64,000 nucleotides of DNA from an uncultured Tolumonas sp. (GTDB lineage: Bacteria > Pseudomonadota > Gammaproteobacteria > Enterobacterales > Aeromonadaceae): the NCBI RefSeq assembly GCF_963556105.2, contig NZ_OY829944.1, positions 1,833,501 through 1,897,500 on the forward strand, written 5' to 3'. How positions within the stretch are numbered: the first letter of the stretch is position 1; each line of letters starts with the position of its first letter. The notes beneath the pieces are model-generated. The model did no database searches. It saw only the letters and a list, made by a program, of their open reading frames with translations, and had not been told where the DNA came from. The translations under genes were made by a program, and so were the position numbers. Shown piece after piece: positions 45,840 to 56,835 of this stretch.

Positions 45840-47369
45840 TCATTTTTGAAAATATAATGATTTAAAATCAGCGATAGTAATTTCATCATCTTTATATGAC
45901 TCTAAGAGTAACCCCAATCGCGTCCATTTATTAATGATTTCATCGTATTTTTCCCCAGTTTTAGTTGCTCGCCGCATCGCTGTATCCAAAATTGATTGAT
46001 CAAGTTCCGAATCAATTGTAAATCCCCCTGAGGTGTGTAGCCGATCAAGCCTTCCTGCGTGGTAAAGAATATAATCTGCGATCATCTGACTTTCTTTACG
46101 AAATGATTCTCGGCTTTTATCAATATATCCAGATTCGACACTATAGGTTCGTTGCGTATGAAACACTAACCATTTAATTGTATCTTTATTGATTTTGCAT
46201 TCTTCCGCATATGTTTGAAACGTCTTGCGATAAATGCCAGCAGTATATCGTTTATCAGTCAGCTTTTCTAATGCTTCAATATATAAGGTAGGATTTTGTT
46301 TGAAATGGCTTTCTAAGTTATTGGCGGGGAATATCCATGGTGAATCGAATTTGTAGTTTTTAATACTTAACAGCACTTTTTTAGCTTCATTGTTTAAAGG
46401 GAATCGGTAATATGGAAGAGCATTTTTTAATTTACTTGCTGCATCTTCATCATTCCAAGTTATATCGCTACAATCTTCCGAAACTTGGCTCCACTCAATT
46501 TTAACTACTTCCTCAGGTCGCCAGCCTGTAAACAACAGAAATCTGAAGAAGTGACTTGCAATGACAGCCGCGGATGACGTTGTATGTATATGTTTTATTC
46601 CGTCAGTATATGTTTCTAATTGTTCTAACGCATTTAATAAAACCTTAATATCAGAAGTATCTATACATTCTTTTTTCCGACGTGAACGACCACCATTTAC
46701 ATTCCAACGTTTATCTGTGTTCATAATCTGCACTGGATTGGTTAATAGTAAAGGGGCTTGGCTATTAGCTTTTTTATATTTTACCAGCGCATAGGTAAAT
46801 AAGATATTAAGCATTTTTAGTGATTTATCCGCCATAAACGGGGTATTGGCAGCAGTAATTCGTTCATGTTCTTTGATAATATCTTCCTGAGTGATGTTTT
46901 CGACGCGTGTTTTCGTACGCAGCTTAGAATCTAGTCTTTCAATATGTTTTCGATAATCTGCTGCTGTATTTGGCTTTAACTTTCTTGAGTTCAAATAATC
47001 ATTCAATATTGAGTCTATAGTTGTTTTTGCTTCATCTTTTAGCCTAGCTTTTATAGGGTCGAGTCCCTTAGCTAAATAATTTTTAAACATTTGAGCTATA
47101 TTACGAGCATCATCAAGATACATTTCACGCGCATTACCAACAGTCCACGTACTTTGCGTGCGACCAGGGTCTCCATCATTAATAATCCCCCTTACAAAGA
47201 AAGTCATCCTTCCACCGGATGATAAACGCAGAAATAATCCTGCGGAGGCATTATGCGTATCCTTTATGTTGGATTGCTCTGGGTTTCCATTGACACCATC
47301 AAATTTGTCATATTTCCTCAGTTCTTTAATCCATGTCCTTGAGAATTTATGTTGTTTACCTGCATACAT
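45840..47369 (-). CDS. Tyrosine recombinase / integrase
   Basis: This 509-residue integrase has an N-terminal DUF4102-like arm region, a SAM-like core-binding domain (about 110-210) and a catalytic domain. Arg I is in FTGWRPEEVV and Arg II in YRKTFQTYA. A candidate nucleophile Tyr lies in VESGYIDKS. The usual HxxR box is altered: G or I stands where His is expected. The position next to hisA and beside relaxase and mobC genes marks it as the integrase of an integrative mobilizable element. Its att sites are not resolved. Confidence 0.85.
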   Translation of the reverse strand: MYAGKQHKFSRTWIKELRKYDKFDGVNGNPEQSNIKDTHNASAGLFLRLSSGGRMTFFVRGIINDGDPGRTQSTWTVGNAREMYLDDARNIAQMFKNYLAKGLDPIKARLKDEAKTTIDSILNDYLNSRKLKPNTAADYRKHIERLDSKLRTKTRVENITQEDIIKEHERITAANTPFMADKSLKMLNILFTYALVKYKKANSQAPLLLTNPVQIMNTDKRWNVNGGRSRRKKECIDTSDIKVLLNALEQLETYTDGIKHIHTTSSAAVIASHFFRFLLFTGWRPEEVVKIEWSQVSEDCSDITWNDEDAASKLKNALPYYRFPLNNEAKKVLLSIKNYKFDSPWIFPANNLESHFKQNPTLYIEALEKLTDKRYTAGIYRKTFQTYAEECKINKDTIKWLVFHTQRTYSVESGYIDKSRESFRKESQMIADYILYHAGRLDRLHTSGGFTIDSELDQSILDTAMRRATKTGEKYDEIINKWTRLGLLLESYKDDEITIADFKSLYFQK

Positions 47370-47491
47370 ATGAAAAAAGCCTTTTTGATGGTTTCATCCT
47401 AATTTCATCATATAGCATTTTTTATAGTAATTTTCATTCCATTTTCACATGGAATTATATATTTTTTACAATAATTCATAGAGGGGAATAC

Positions 47492-47543
47492 AAAAAACCA
47501 GTAGATACTCATGCATAAGGCACTGAATCTACTGGTTTTATTG
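47492..47543. terminator. Bidirectional terminator between integrase promoter and hisA
   Basis: AAAACCAGTAGAT (47494-47506) and ATCTACTGGTTTT (47527-47539) form a perfect 13-bp stem with A's to the left and T's to the right. It ends his-operon transcription on the minus strand and lies about 60 bp after the hisA stop. It may represent the old end of the his operon, or a boundary of the inserted element. Confidence 0.75.
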
Positions 47544-47601
47544 TAAAAGTTAAATAATTTTATATATTAGATAACTCAATAGGTACTGTTTTGGCATGGA
47601 A

Positions 47602-48941
<1,340 letters not shown>

Positions 48942-48951
48942 GCTGAACCCC

Positions 48952-50025
48952 TTACAGAACACCTTTGGAAGAGGGCAGTTCAGTGCCTTCTACTTTGATC
49001 GCCTGACGTAATGCACGACCAAAACCTTTGAACAGCGCTTCTACCTGATGATGCGTATTCCCTTCCGTCACAGACAGATTCAGCGTGATCGCCATAGCAT
49101 CAGTCAGTGAGCGGAAGAAATGCTGCACCATTTCGGTGTTGAATTCGCCCACTTGTTCACGGCCAAAATTCGCGTCAAACACCAGGAATGGACGGCCAGA
49201 TAAGTCGATAGCAACCTGAGCCAGACATTCATCCATCGGCAGCAGGAAACCGAAACGACCAATACCACGCTTATTACCCAGCGCTTTTTTCAGGGCTTCG
49301 CCTAATGCTAGTGCGGTGTCTTCGACGGTGTGATGATCGTCGATATGCAAATCGCCCTTCACGCTTAACTGCAGGCTGAAGCCAGCATGCGTGGCGATCT
49401 GATCCAACATGTGATCAAAGAAGCCAATACCGGTTGCGATTTGATTACCACCGGATTTATCCAGATCAACATCAACACTGATCTGAGTTTCTTTGGTATT
49501 TCTGATCACGTGTGCTTTGCGGCCTTTATTCAGCAGCATGTCACGGATGTGATTCCAGTTGCAGGTCTCTGGATTATAACGAATTCCATGAATGCCCATG
49601 TTCTCTGCCAACTGCACATCGGTAATGCGATCGCCGATCACATATGAGTTGGCATGATCAATACGACCTGAGTGCATGTAATCTTTCACGATGCCGAGTT
49701 TCGGTTTACGGCAGGTACAGTCTTCATGTGGGAAATGCGGGCAAATCAGCACCGCTTCCCAAGTCACGCCTTGTGATTCAAAGATGTGCATCATCAGATC
49801 TTGCGGCGGTTGGAAGTTTTCCAGCGGCAGACTGTCGGTGCCCAACCCATCCTGATTCGTCACCATCACCAGCACGAAACCAGCGGCCTGCAAATCGCGC
49901 AATGCTGGAATGACCATTGGCTCGAAGCGTAGTTTATCAAGACTATCAACCTGCTTATCAATCACAGGTTCTTCAATCAAAGTACCGTCGCGGTCAATGA
50001 AGAGAAATTTTTGCTTTTGGCTCAT
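48952..50025 (-). CDS. hisB: Bifunctional histidinol-phosphatase / IGP dehydratase HisB
   Basis: This 357-residue enteric-type fusion has an N-terminal HAD phosphatase (residues 1-165; [11 protein letters not shown] nucleophile, zinc cluster [14 protein letters not shown]) and a C-terminal imidazoleglycerol-phosphate dehydratase (about 168-357; metal motifs [16 protein letters not shown] and DDHHTVED). Both active sites are complete. It overlaps the region of the hisH start, typical of his translational coupling. Confidence 0.95.
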   Translation of the reverse strand: MSQKQKFLFIDRDGTLIEEPVIDKQVDSLDKLRFEPMVIPALRDLQAAGFVLVMVTNQDGLGTDSLPLENFQPPQDLMMHIFESQGVTWEAVLICPHFPHEDCTCRKPKLGIVKDYMHSGRIDHANSYVIGDRITDVQLAENMGIHGIRYNPETCNWNHIRDMLLNKGRKAHVIRNTKETQISVDVDLDKSGGNQIATGIGFFDHMLDQIATHAGFSLQLSVKGDLHIDDHHTVEDTALALGEALKKALGNKRGIGRFGFLLPMDECLAQVAIDLSGRPFLVFDANFGREQVGEFNTEMVQHFFRSLTDAMAITLNLSVTEGNTHHQVEALFKGFGRALRQAIKVEGTELPSSKGVL

Positions 50026-50038
50026 GGCGTTCTCCCTG

Positions 50039-51097
50039 TCAGGCCAGTGATTGCAGTACAGTTAACACTGCCTGCATTTCTGCTTCGTCACCAATCGTGA
50101 CACGCACGGAATTATCCAGCATCGGTTTATTCGCAAAATCACGCAGAATAATGCCTTGTTCAACCATAGCAGCAAATACTTTGGCACTGTCAGTAAAGCG
50201 GATCAGCACAAAGTTACCGTTATCATCGTAAATATCTTTTACGCATGGCAAAGCAGCAATATCGGCTTTGAATTTTTGCTTCAGCTTATTTAACCAAGCA
50301 ATGCGAGCACGCATTTTTTCCAGACCGGCAGGGCTTAACGCCTGAGCAGCAATTTGCGCTACGGGTTCAGCAATCGGGTAAGGTGCGATCACTTTCAGCA
50401 GCAAGCTGATCACTTCAGCATTCGCAATGGTGAAACCACAGCGCAGTCCAGCCAAGGCAAAGCCTTTAGACAGCGTACGAGTGATCACCAGATTTGGATA
50501 ATCATTGATCAGATCAATCATGCTGAATTGCGGGCAGAATTCGATGTAGGCTTCATCGACCACCACAATCGCTTTGTTCTGTGTAGCATTCAGCACCGTG
50601 ATCAATTTTTCACGATCCAGCACCGTACCGGTCGGGTTATTCGGTGAGCAGAAGAAGATAACCTTCACGCCGTCGAGCTGTTCCAGAATAGCTGGCACAT
50701 TCGGCTGGAAATCAGCCAGTGGCGGAACAGTACGGATACCCACACCACAGGTTTCCGCGCTGATGGAATACATACCGTAAGTCGGTGGGCAGATCAGGAT
50801 CTCTTCCTTACCCGGTTCACAGAAGGTGCGTACCAGCAATTCGATCGCTTCGTCAGAACCACGACTGACTAGCACTTGGTCAGGCTGCACACCTGCATAA
50901 GCGGCATAAGATTCGATCACTTGTGGCGGCTGACATTCTGGGTAACGGTTCAGATTACTGCTATCCAGCGTATATTGTTCGCTTTTCGGTGCCTCATTGG
51001 CGTTCAGGAAGACATGACCTTTACCGCCAATACGGCGGGCAGATAGGTAAGGGGTCAGATCTTGTACGCGCTGGCAAGCCAGTTTCGTCAGACTCAT
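50039..51097 (-). CDS. hisC: Histidinol-phosphate aminotransferase HisC
   Basis: This 352-residue PLP fold-type I aminotransferase converts imidazole acetol phosphate to histidinol phosphate. The PLP Lys is in [17 protein letters not shown]; the cofactor motif CSPNNPTG and VDEAYIEF are present. The ATG overlaps the hisD stop by one base (TAATG). Confidence 0.95.
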   Translation of the reverse strand: MSLTKLACQRVQDLTPYLSARRIGGKGHVFLNANEAPKSEQYTLDSSNLNRYPECQPPQVIESYAAYAGVQPDQVLVSRGSDEAIELLVRTFCEPGKEEILICPPTYGMYSISAETCGVGIRTVPPLADFQPNVPAILEQLDGVKVIFFCSPNNPTGTVLDREKLITVLNATQNKAIVVVDEAYIEFCPQFSMIDLINDYPNLVITRTLSKGFALAGLRCGFTIANAEVISLLLKVIAPYPIAEPVAQIAAQALSPAGLEKMRARIAWLNKLKQKFKADIAALPCVKDIYDDNGNFVLIRFTDSAKVFAAMVEQGIILRDFANKPMLDNSVRVTIGDEAEMQAVLTVLQSLA

Positions 51098-52398
51098 TAT
51101 TTTGCCTCCTGGCTATTAATGCTTTCCATGCGGATAGTGACAGCACGTTTATGCGCAGTCAGACCTTCGGCATCGGCCATCGTTGTTACGGTAGTTGCCA
51201 GACCCGCCAAACCCTCAGCACTTAACTCTTGCACGGTATAACGGCGCTGGTAATCGGCTAAACCGAGGCTGGATGCGGTTTTCGCATAACCGTAGGTTGG
51301 CAGTGTGTGGTTGGTACCACTGGCGTAATCACCGACTGATTCTGGTGTCCAGTTACCTAAGAAGATAGAACCGGCATTTTCCAGTTTGCTTAGTAAGGCG
51401 CGTGGTTCAACTGTCTGCACGATCAAATGCTCGGGCGCATACTCATTGGAAATGACACAAGCTTCTTCCAAATCAGCGCAAATGATCGAACGGCTACTTT
51501 CCAGAGCTTTGCGGGCAATATCGGCACGGCTCAGTTCGGCTAGCTGTTTTTCCAACTCTGCATCGACCTGATTTGCTAATTCAACAGATGGTGTAACTAA
51601 GACAACCTGAGAATCTGGGCCATGTTCAGCCTGAGACAGTAAATCAGAAGCCACAAAAGCAGCATTAGCAGAGTCATCTGCGATGACCAAGACTTCAGAT
51701 GGACCTGCAGGCATATCAATTGCAGCACCGCGAAAATCCATGCTGACTTGGCGCTTGGCTTCGGTTACCCAAGAGTTCCCCGGGCCAAAGATTTTATCCA
51801 CCTTCGACACGGACTCAGTGCCGTAAGCCATGGCTGCAATCGCCTGAGCACCGCCCATGGTATAAATTTCGCTGACACCACACAGGGTAGCGGCATAGAT
51901 GATTTCATCAGCAATTGGTGGCGGAGAGCACAGAATGACTTTACGGCATTCGGCAATTTTGGCCGGAATCGCCAGCATCAGCACGGTTGAAACTAATGGT
52001 GCACTGCCGCCTGGCACATACAAACCGACACGGTTGATCGGCTGGTAATGCAGTTCGCAACGCACACCACTCTGTGTATTTAATGCCAGCGGTGCTGATT
52101 TTTGTGCTTGATGAAACGTAGCTACGTTGCGATATGCATGCTGAATAGCCGCTTTCAGTTCCGAGCTGGTACGTTCACAAGCTGCTTGAATAGCAGCGTC
52201 ACTTAAACGTAAATCACCGTCGCTGACTTTATCGAATTTGGCCGTGAATTCACGCAGCGCGCTATCACCTTCACTGCGAATACGATTCACGATATTGCTG
52301 ACAATGCTGGTGATTTCCGCTGAATTACTCATGGCCGGACGGGTCAGCGTCTCACGACGCTGTTCCGCATTCAAATTTGCCCACTGAACGATCTGCAT
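51097..52398 (-). CDS. hisD: Histidinol dehydrogenase HisD
   Basis: This 433-residue zinc enzyme carries out the last two oxidations to L-histidine. Landmarks are YVPGGSAPLVSTVLM, FGPGNSWVTEAKRQV and the catalytic Glu/His segment EYAPEHLIVQT. The length is normal. It lies 12 nt after hisG. Confidence 0.95.
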   Translation of the reverse strand: MQIVQWANLNAEQRRETLTRPAMSNSAEITSIVSNIVNRIRSEGDSALREFTAKFDKVSDGDLRLSDAAIQAACERTSSELKAAIQHAYRNVATFHQAQKSAPLALNTQSGVRCELHYQPINRVGLYVPGGSAPLVSTVLMLAIPAKIAECRKVILCSPPPIADEIIYAATLCGVSEIYTMGGAQAIAAMAYGTESVSKVDKIFGPGNSWVTEAKRQVSMDFRGAAIDMPAGPSEVLVIADDSANAAFVASDLLSQAEHGPDSQVVLVTPSVELANQVDAELEKQLAELSRADIARKALESSRSIICADLEEACVISNEYAPEHLIVQTVEPRALLSKLENAGSIFLGNWTPESVGDYASGTNHTLPTYGYAKTASSLGLADYQRRYTVQELSAEGLAGLATTVTTMADAEGLTAHKRAVTIRMESINSQEAK

Positions 52399-52410
52399 GG
52401 TCTGCTCCCG

Positions 52411-53307
52411 TTACATCATCATTTTTTCAATTGGCAACACCAGAATAGAGCTGGCACCCAGCGCTTTCAGTTTTTCCATGGTTTCCCAGAACAGGGTTTC
52501 TGTGGCAACAACATGCATCGCAACGTGAGTACTGTCGCTGGCCAGTGGCATAACAGTCGGGTTTTCAGCGCCTGGCAGTAATGCAGTGATTTCAGCTAAT
52601 TTATCTTTTGGCGCATGCAGCATGATGTATTTGCTTTCACGTGCTTGCAGCATGCCTTCCAGACGAGGTAATAGACGATCAACCAGTTTTTGTTTTTCTG
52701 GATACAATTCAGTGTCTGCTTGAATCAGTGTGGCTTTCGAGCGATAGATCACCTGCACTTCTTTCAGGCCGTTGGCTTCGAGTGTTGCACCGGAAGAGAC
52801 CAGATCACAGATGGCATCGGCCAGACCGGCACGTGGAGCAACTTCAACTGAACCAGTCAGCAGCACCGGCTTGAAGGTGACGCCTTGTTCAGCTAAAAAG
52901 CGTTTCAGCAGGTGAGGGTAGGTGGTGGCGATTTTTTTGCCTTGCAGTGCAGCAACACCTGTCCACTCTTCTTCACGCGGGATCGCTAGTGACAAGCGGC
53001 ATCCGCCATAATCCAGATCTTTCAGCTTTTTAAATGCAGTTGGCAGACCCATTGACTGGCGTTCCAGCATGGTTTCTTCCAATACGTTTTCACCTACAAT
53101 CCCGAGGTCGACAACCTTGTCCATCACCAGGCCCGGAATATCGTCATCACGAACGCGCAGAATATCAATTGGCATATTTTCAACATGCGCAATCAAACGA
53201 TCTTCACGCAGATTGATTTTGAAACCACAGCTTTTCAGCAGTTCTTGAGAATCCTGACTCAGGCGACCTGATTTCTGCATCGCGATGCGCAGACGTTTGC
53301 TATCCAT
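52411..53307 (-). CDS. hisG: ATP phosphoribosyltransferase HisG (long form)
   Basis: The 298-residue HisG-L has the catalytic periplasmic-binding-like domains and a C-terminal ACT-like regulatory domain (about 225-298), so it is feedback-inhibited by histidine itself and needs no HisZ. It catalyses the first committed step, ATP + PRPP to phosphoribosyl-ATP. The start [17 protein letters not shown] is standard. The leader peptide and attenuator lie immediately upstream. Confidence 0.95.
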   Translation of the reverse strand: MDSKRLRIAMQKSGRLSQDSQELLKSCGFKINLREDRLIAHVENMPIDILRVRDDDIPGLVMDKVVDLGIVGENVLEETMLERQSMGLPTAFKKLKDLDYGGCRLSLAIPREEEWTGVAALQGKKIATTYPHLLKRFLAEQGVTFKPVLLTGSVEVAPRAGLADAICDLVSSGATLEANGLKEVQVIYRSKATLIQADTELYPEKQKLVDRLLPRLEGMLQARESKYIMLHAPKDKLAEITALLPGAENPTVMPLASDSTHVAMHVVATETLFWETMEKLKALGASSILVLPIEKMMM

Positions 53308-53330
53308 AGTTATATCCTTGTAAATGAAAA

Positions 53331-53360
53331 AACCCTCGGAAGTAGTGGCTTCCGAGGGTT
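53331..53360 (-). terminator. his operon attenuator terminator
   Basis: AACCCTCGGAAG and CTTCCGAGGGTT form a 12-bp stem with a 6-nt loop, followed on the minus strand by six T's at 53325-53330. It sits between hisL and hisG, as in the enteric his attenuator. Confidence 0.9.
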
Positions 53361-53426
53361 AAGTGATTGGCTTGGGAACCACTGGGAAGTCACTTTGTGT
53401 CTTCCAGCAGCAATCCTCCTGAAAGA

Positions 53427-53477
53427 CTATTCTGGATGATGGCGATGATGATGGTGCACAGTCTTCAGTGAGGTCAT
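53427..53477 (-). CDS. hisL: his operon leader peptide HisL
   Basis: A 16-codon frame (ATG at 53477, TAG at 53427-53429) encodes MTSLKTVHHHHRHHPE. Six of seven consecutive codons are His, interrupted by one Arg; E. coli HisL has seven uninterrupted His and a similar PD ending. Ribosome stalling at the His codons under His-tRNA shortage would favour the antiterminator and let transcription pass the stem at 53331-53360. Confidence 0.9.
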   Translation of the reverse strand: MTSLKTVHHHHRHHPE

Positions 53478-53515
53478 AATGGTTTATGTTGCTTCTTTAT
53501 TGTCCCAATGCATAC

Positions 53516-53543
53516 AAAATACCGTGCCTGACAAAAAATGCAA
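53516..53543 (-). promoter_or_regulatory. Candidate his operon promoter
   Basis: On the minus strand TTGCAT (53543-53538) and TATTTT (53521-53516) are spaced 16 bp and end about 40 bp before the hisL start codon. They match sigma-70 boxes only moderately. Confidence 0.45.
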
Positions 53544-53703
53544 GTACAGATTATCGCAAATGGAGTTTTGAATTAAATATCACCAATTTTGCAATAATAT
53601 TCATTATTGCAATGGGTAATATGATTTTTATTTTTGGCTCATTTTTTGTACGGTCTGGCCGATAATATATGTAGATACTCTGATATCGAGTAAGGCGCTT
53701 ACT

Positions 53704-53979
53704 ATGCCCAACCAAGATATGCTTTTCCCAATATTACCGCGGCCTACACCGCCGGTTAATCTGAATGATATTGTGCATCACGATGTTCCTCGTGTTGAAA
53801 AGCAGCCGGAAACACACAAAATCGATACTGAGCAACATCATCCTCAGCAGCAACCGCATGGGCATCATACTGAGCCACACTCGCAAGATGATACTGCTGA
53901 GAAAGAAGATAATGCCGAGACAAACTCAATTACACCTGATGACGATAACCATCCGGAACATATAGATATTTTTATCTGA
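53704..53979 (+). CDS. Small His/Pro/acid-rich hypothetical protein
   Basis: The 91-residue protein is of unknown function and low complexity: a Pro-rich N-terminus (LPRPTPPVNLNDIVHH), then a middle packed with His and Gln (EQHHPQQQPHGHHTEPHSQ) and a strongly acidic C-terminus (PDDDNHPEHIDIFI). There are about 14 His in 91 residues. It has no signal peptide. The ATG follows a weak AAGGCG. Composition suggests an unstructured metal-binding or chaperone-like peptide; the neighbours (his operon, cobalamin transport) do not decide. Confidence 0.55.
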   Translation: MPNQDMLFPILPRPTPPVNLNDIVHHDVPRVEKQPETHKIDTEQHHPQQQPHGHHTEPHSQDDTAEKEDNAETNSITPDDDNHPEHIDIFI

Positions 53980-54067
53980 TTTTTCTGTTTTACAATCACA
54001 AGTTCGCGGTTAACCACTGAAATGATACAATCTCAATACTATTCACTGCTGAATTGGATTTGGTTCT

Positions 54068-55084
54068 GTGTCATTGCAAATTATCTGGCATAAACAGCGT
54101 TGGCAGCGTCAGATATGGCTGACGATTCTGCTAACCTGTTTATTGGCAGCAATCCTTATCAGTCTCTCATCGGGCAGCTATCATATTGGATTGAGCGATT
54201 GGTGGCATGGCTTATCAGAAACACAACAGCGGGTGATTTGGCAACTTCGCTTACCACGTACGCTACTGGCCATTGCGGTGGGAGGTGGGCTGGCACTCTG
54301 CGGGGCTGTTTTGCAGATATTATTGCATAATCCGGTTGCTGAACCCGGCCTGATCGGCATTTCCAGTGGTGCGAGTTTGCTCGCCGTCGTCGTTATTTTT
54401 GTTGGTCATCAATCGGGAATAATGATCCCCGCTTGGGGTATCAGTGTGTCGGCATTTATGGGGGCATTGCTGGTCACATTATTGTTACTGCGATTATCAC
54501 AGCGGGGGCAAATCGGCGGAAGTCGATTGTTATTGCTTGGTGTTGCGATTGGTATTGCCAGTAATGCATTAACCACATGGTTGCTTTATTTTTCCGATGA
54601 TCAGGCTTTGCGAGAAATTATGTTCTGGATGATGGGAAGCCTCGCATATGGGCAGATCCATCCAGCATATTGGTGGATACCTTTTATTCTGGTGTGCGGA
54701 TGGTTGTTATGTCAGCACCGCCAATTGGCCCTTTTGCAGTTAGGTGCCTATCAGGCTCAATTGATGGGGTTAGATTTGCGTAAAACGCATCGCAAATTAG
54801 TTTGGGCTATCTGCTTTATTAGTGGAATGTGTGTTGCACTGGCTGGCGTTATTGGCTTTATCGGTTTGGTCGTTCCTCATCTGTTGCGATTAGCCGGTAA
54901 AGATGGGCCTGCATTTACTATTCCTGCATCGATTTTGGCTGGCAGTTTGTTGTTATTGGTTGCTGATGTATTATCGCGCTCTTTAGTTAGTGCCGGTGAG
55001 CTTCCTGTTGGTGTGGTCACTGCCACAATCGGTGCGCCGATTTTTATTTATCTTTTAGTTCGTCGTCATGCTCTCGCTGGTTGA
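54068..55084 (+). CDS. btuC: Vitamin B12 ABC transporter permease BtuC
   Basis: This 338-residue FecCD-type permease has about ten membrane segments. Typical segments are RLPRTLLAIAVGGGLALCGA, NPVAEPGLIGISSGASL and GFIGLVVPHLLRLAGKDG. It forms the inner-membrane channel for cobalamin with BtuD. It starts with GTG at 54068. The gene overlaps btuD by 17 nt. No periplasmic BtuF gene lies beside them. Iron-siderophore permeases are the main alternative, but the btuC-btuD pairing and style favour B12. Confidence 0.85.
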   Translation: MSLQIIWHKQRWQRQIWLTILLTCLLAAILISLSSGSYHIGLSDWWHGLSETQQRVIWQLRLPRTLLAIAVGGGLALCGAVLQILLHNPVAEPGLIGISSGASLLAVVVIFVGHQSGIMIPAWGISVSAFMGALLVTLLLLRLSQRGQIGGSRLLLLGVAIGIASNALTTWLLYFSDDQALREIMFWMMGSLAYGQIHPAYWWIPFILVCGWLLCQHRQLALLQLGAYQAQLMGLDLRKTHRKLVWAICFISGMCVALAGVIGFIGLVVPHLLRLAGKDGPAFTIPASILAGSLLLLVADVLSRSLVSAGELPVGVVTATIGAPIFIYLLVRRHALAG

Positions 55085-55826
55085 TTTCTCGGTTAAGCAG
55101 CGGGTTGGCCCCCTTTCTGTTTCTGCTGCAGCAGGGCAACACATTGCGCTGTTAGGGCCGAATGGCAGTGGCAAGTCCAGCTTATTGCTGGGCATCGCTG
55201 GGCTGATTTCGTCACAAGGTCAAGTTGAGCTGGAACAACAAGACATTCGTCAGTGGACAATGCAATATGCCGCGATTAAACGGGCAATGCTGCCACAACG
55301 TACCGCACAGCTATTACCAATTGCGTGTTATCAGGTGATTGCCTTAGGTGCCTCACCGTTAAACTGTAGCGCCAGTGCTATTCAGTCAGCCATAGAACAA
55401 GTTTGTTCACGGCTGGAACTGCTCGATTATCTGGAACGCGATTTCAGCCAGTTATCTGGCGGTGAGCAACAACGGATCTTGTTAGCCAAAACACTGCTAC
55501 AAGTTTGGCCTACATTAAACCCGCAAGCACGTTTGTTGCTGTTGGATGAACCGCTGGCTGGTCTTGATTGGCATCATCAGATCACGGTGTTGACTGTGCT
55601 CAAAGAGCTTACGCAGCAAGGGATGACTGTCTTAACATCAATCCATGACTTTAATCTGGCGGTAGCGCATTGCGATACCATCTGGTGTTTGCAGCAAGGT
55701 AAGCTGGTTTTTTCTGATTCGACGAATCAGTTTGATGAACATTTAATCGAACAAGTTTTTCGTCTTAAAACAATTCGTAGTCAGGCTGAAGGTCAGACTG
55801 TATTTATTCCATGGCGTGTCAGTTAA
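55068..55826 (+). CDS. btuD: Vitamin B12 ABC transporter ATPase BtuD
   Basis: This 252-residue ABC ATPase has Walker A LLGPNGSGKSSL, Q-loop near MLPQRTAQ, signature FSQLSGGEQQRILLAK, Walker B RLLLLDEPLAGLD and switch His in TSIHDFNLAV. The short N-terminus (MLSLVDFSVKQRVGPLSVSA) is as in BtuD. It powers uptake through BtuC. Translation is coupled to btuC, and its end overlaps the open frame of dgkA. Confidence 0.88.
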   Translation: MLSLVDFSVKQRVGPLSVSAAAGQHIALLGPNGSGKSSLLLGIAGLISSQGQVELEQQDIRQWTMQYAAIKRAMLPQRTAQLLPIACYQVIALGASPLNCSASAIQSAIEQVCSRLELLDYLERDFSQLSGGEQQRILLAKTLLQVWPTLNPQARLLLLDEPLAGLDWHHQITVLTVLKELTQQGMTVLTSIHDFNLAVAHCDTIWCLQQGKLVFSDSTNQFDEHLIEQVFRLKTIRSQAEGQTVFIPWRVS

Positions 55827-55857
55827 TGATCCCTGCCTGTCAAAAGAGGATGTCAAT

Positions 55858-56235
55858 GTGAAACCAGGAAACACCGGTTTATACCGAGTATATAAAGCAG
55901 GTATTTATAGCATGCAGGGCATTAAAGCTGCGTGGCAACATGAAGCTGCTTTTCGTCAGGAAGTGATCCTGATGCTATTGTTAACGCCAGCTGCATTTAT
56001 TGTCGGTGATGGTTTAACACAAAAGCTATTATTACTCGTTCTGGCTTGGTTAGTTGTGATTGTCGAGATCCTGAATTCGGCAGTTGAAGCCGTTGTTGAC
56101 CGCTTTGGTGGTGAAATGCATACCTTATCTGGCCGTGCAAAAGATATGGGCTCTGCTGCGGTGTTTATCACTCTGGTTCTGAACGGCATAGTCTGGTCGG
56201 CTGTAATAGGTCAAAACTGGTTAGGGTGGTGGTAA
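55858..56235 (+). CDS. dgkA: Diacylglycerol kinase DgkA
   Basis: The 125-residue inner-membrane kinase has three membrane helices. The conserved ILNSAVEAVVDRFG and LSGRAKDMGSAAVF carry the active-site Glu, Asn, Asp and Lys residues, and the N-terminal AAWQHEAAFRQE motif is intact. It phosphorylates diacylglycerol from MDO and lipopolysaccharide biosynthesis for recycling. AAGAGGA seven bases upstream fixes the GTG at 55858; the frame also extends to 55816 within btuD. Confidence 0.93.
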   Translation: MKPGNTGLYRVYKAGIYSMQGIKAAWQHEAAFRQEVILMLLLTPAAFIVGDGLTQKLLLLVLAWLVVIVEILNSAVEAVVDRFGGEMHTLSGRAKDMGSAAVFITLVLNGIVWSAVIGQNWLGWW

Positions 56236-56351
56236 CTGTTTTTACTTGTTGCTCCCGGTAATGAGTGATAGTATCCGCGCCGCTATTAAAGCGGTATTGG
56301 ACGGTCGCATCTGATACCATACATTCATATATATTAAGAAGTGAGATAATT

Positions 56352-56639
56352 ATGTCTTTTTCATTCCAAGCTGAAGTTCGTAAAGACCTGGGGAAAGGTG
56401 CGAGCCGCCGCCTGCGTCGTGCAGAACAAGTTCCAGCTATCGTGTACGGTGCTGGTCAAGAAGCTGTTTCTGTTGTTGTTGATCACAACAAAATCATCAC
56501 TGCACAGGCTCAAGCAGAATTCTACACAGAAGTTCTGACTCTGGTTGTTGATGGTAAAGAAGTTAAAGTTAAAGTAGCAGCTGTACAGCGTCACCCAGTT
56601 AAACCGAAAGTAGTTCACCTGGACTTCATTCGCGCGTAA
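56352..56639 (+). CDS. rplY: Ribosomal protein bL25
   Basis: This 95-residue short-form bL25 binds 5S rRNA. It starts [20 protein letters not shown] and contains [15 protein letters not shown] and the C-terminal [18 protein letters not shown]. Its length equals that of E. coli RplY (94). The ATG at 56352 is preceded by a purine-rich AAGTGAG; longer in-frame extensions upstream are not family-like. A strong terminator follows directly. Confidence 0.96.
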   Translation: MSFSFQAEVRKDLGKGASRRLRRAEQVPAIVYGAGQEAVSVVVDHNKIITAQAQAEFYTEVLTLVVDGKEVKVKVAAVQRHPVKPKVVHLDFIRA

Positions 56640-56657
56640 TCCTCTGATTGCGTGAGT

Positions 56658-56686
56658 AAAGGCAGCTTCGGCTGCCTTTATTTTTT
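56658..56686 (+). terminator. Rho-independent terminator after rplY
   Basis: AAAGGCAGC, a UUCG tetraloop, GCTGCCTTT, then ATTTTTT. A textbook stem. Confidence 0.95.
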
Positions 56687-56797
56687 GCTGCTAAAAATAC
56701 ATCTCTGTTTGCACCTACCATCGCATTTCATTAGACTTTGCACCGACATGTCCGAATGTAGCGGACATTGCCTTTCACTTTACTTCAATATCAACAA

Positions 56798-56818
56798 GTG
56801 ACACTTGGTGTGTGTCAC
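56798..56818 (+). promoter_or_regulatory. thrS translational operator candidate (tRNA-Thr anticodon-arm mimic)
   Basis: GTGACAC (56798-56804) and GTGTCAC (56112 + 700, i.e. 56812-56818) form a perfect 7-bp stem around the 7-nt loop TTGGTGT. Read as an anticodon loop (positions 32-38), this gives U33 and the threonine anticodon GGU at 34-36. It ends 17 nt before the thrS ATG, beside the Shine-Dalgarno TAAGGA. In E. coli, ThrRS represses its own mRNA through such mimicry, there with a CGU-like loop. The geometry is seen directly; the regulation is inferred. Confidence 0.7.
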
Positions 56819-56835
56819 CACTGTAAGGATAAATC

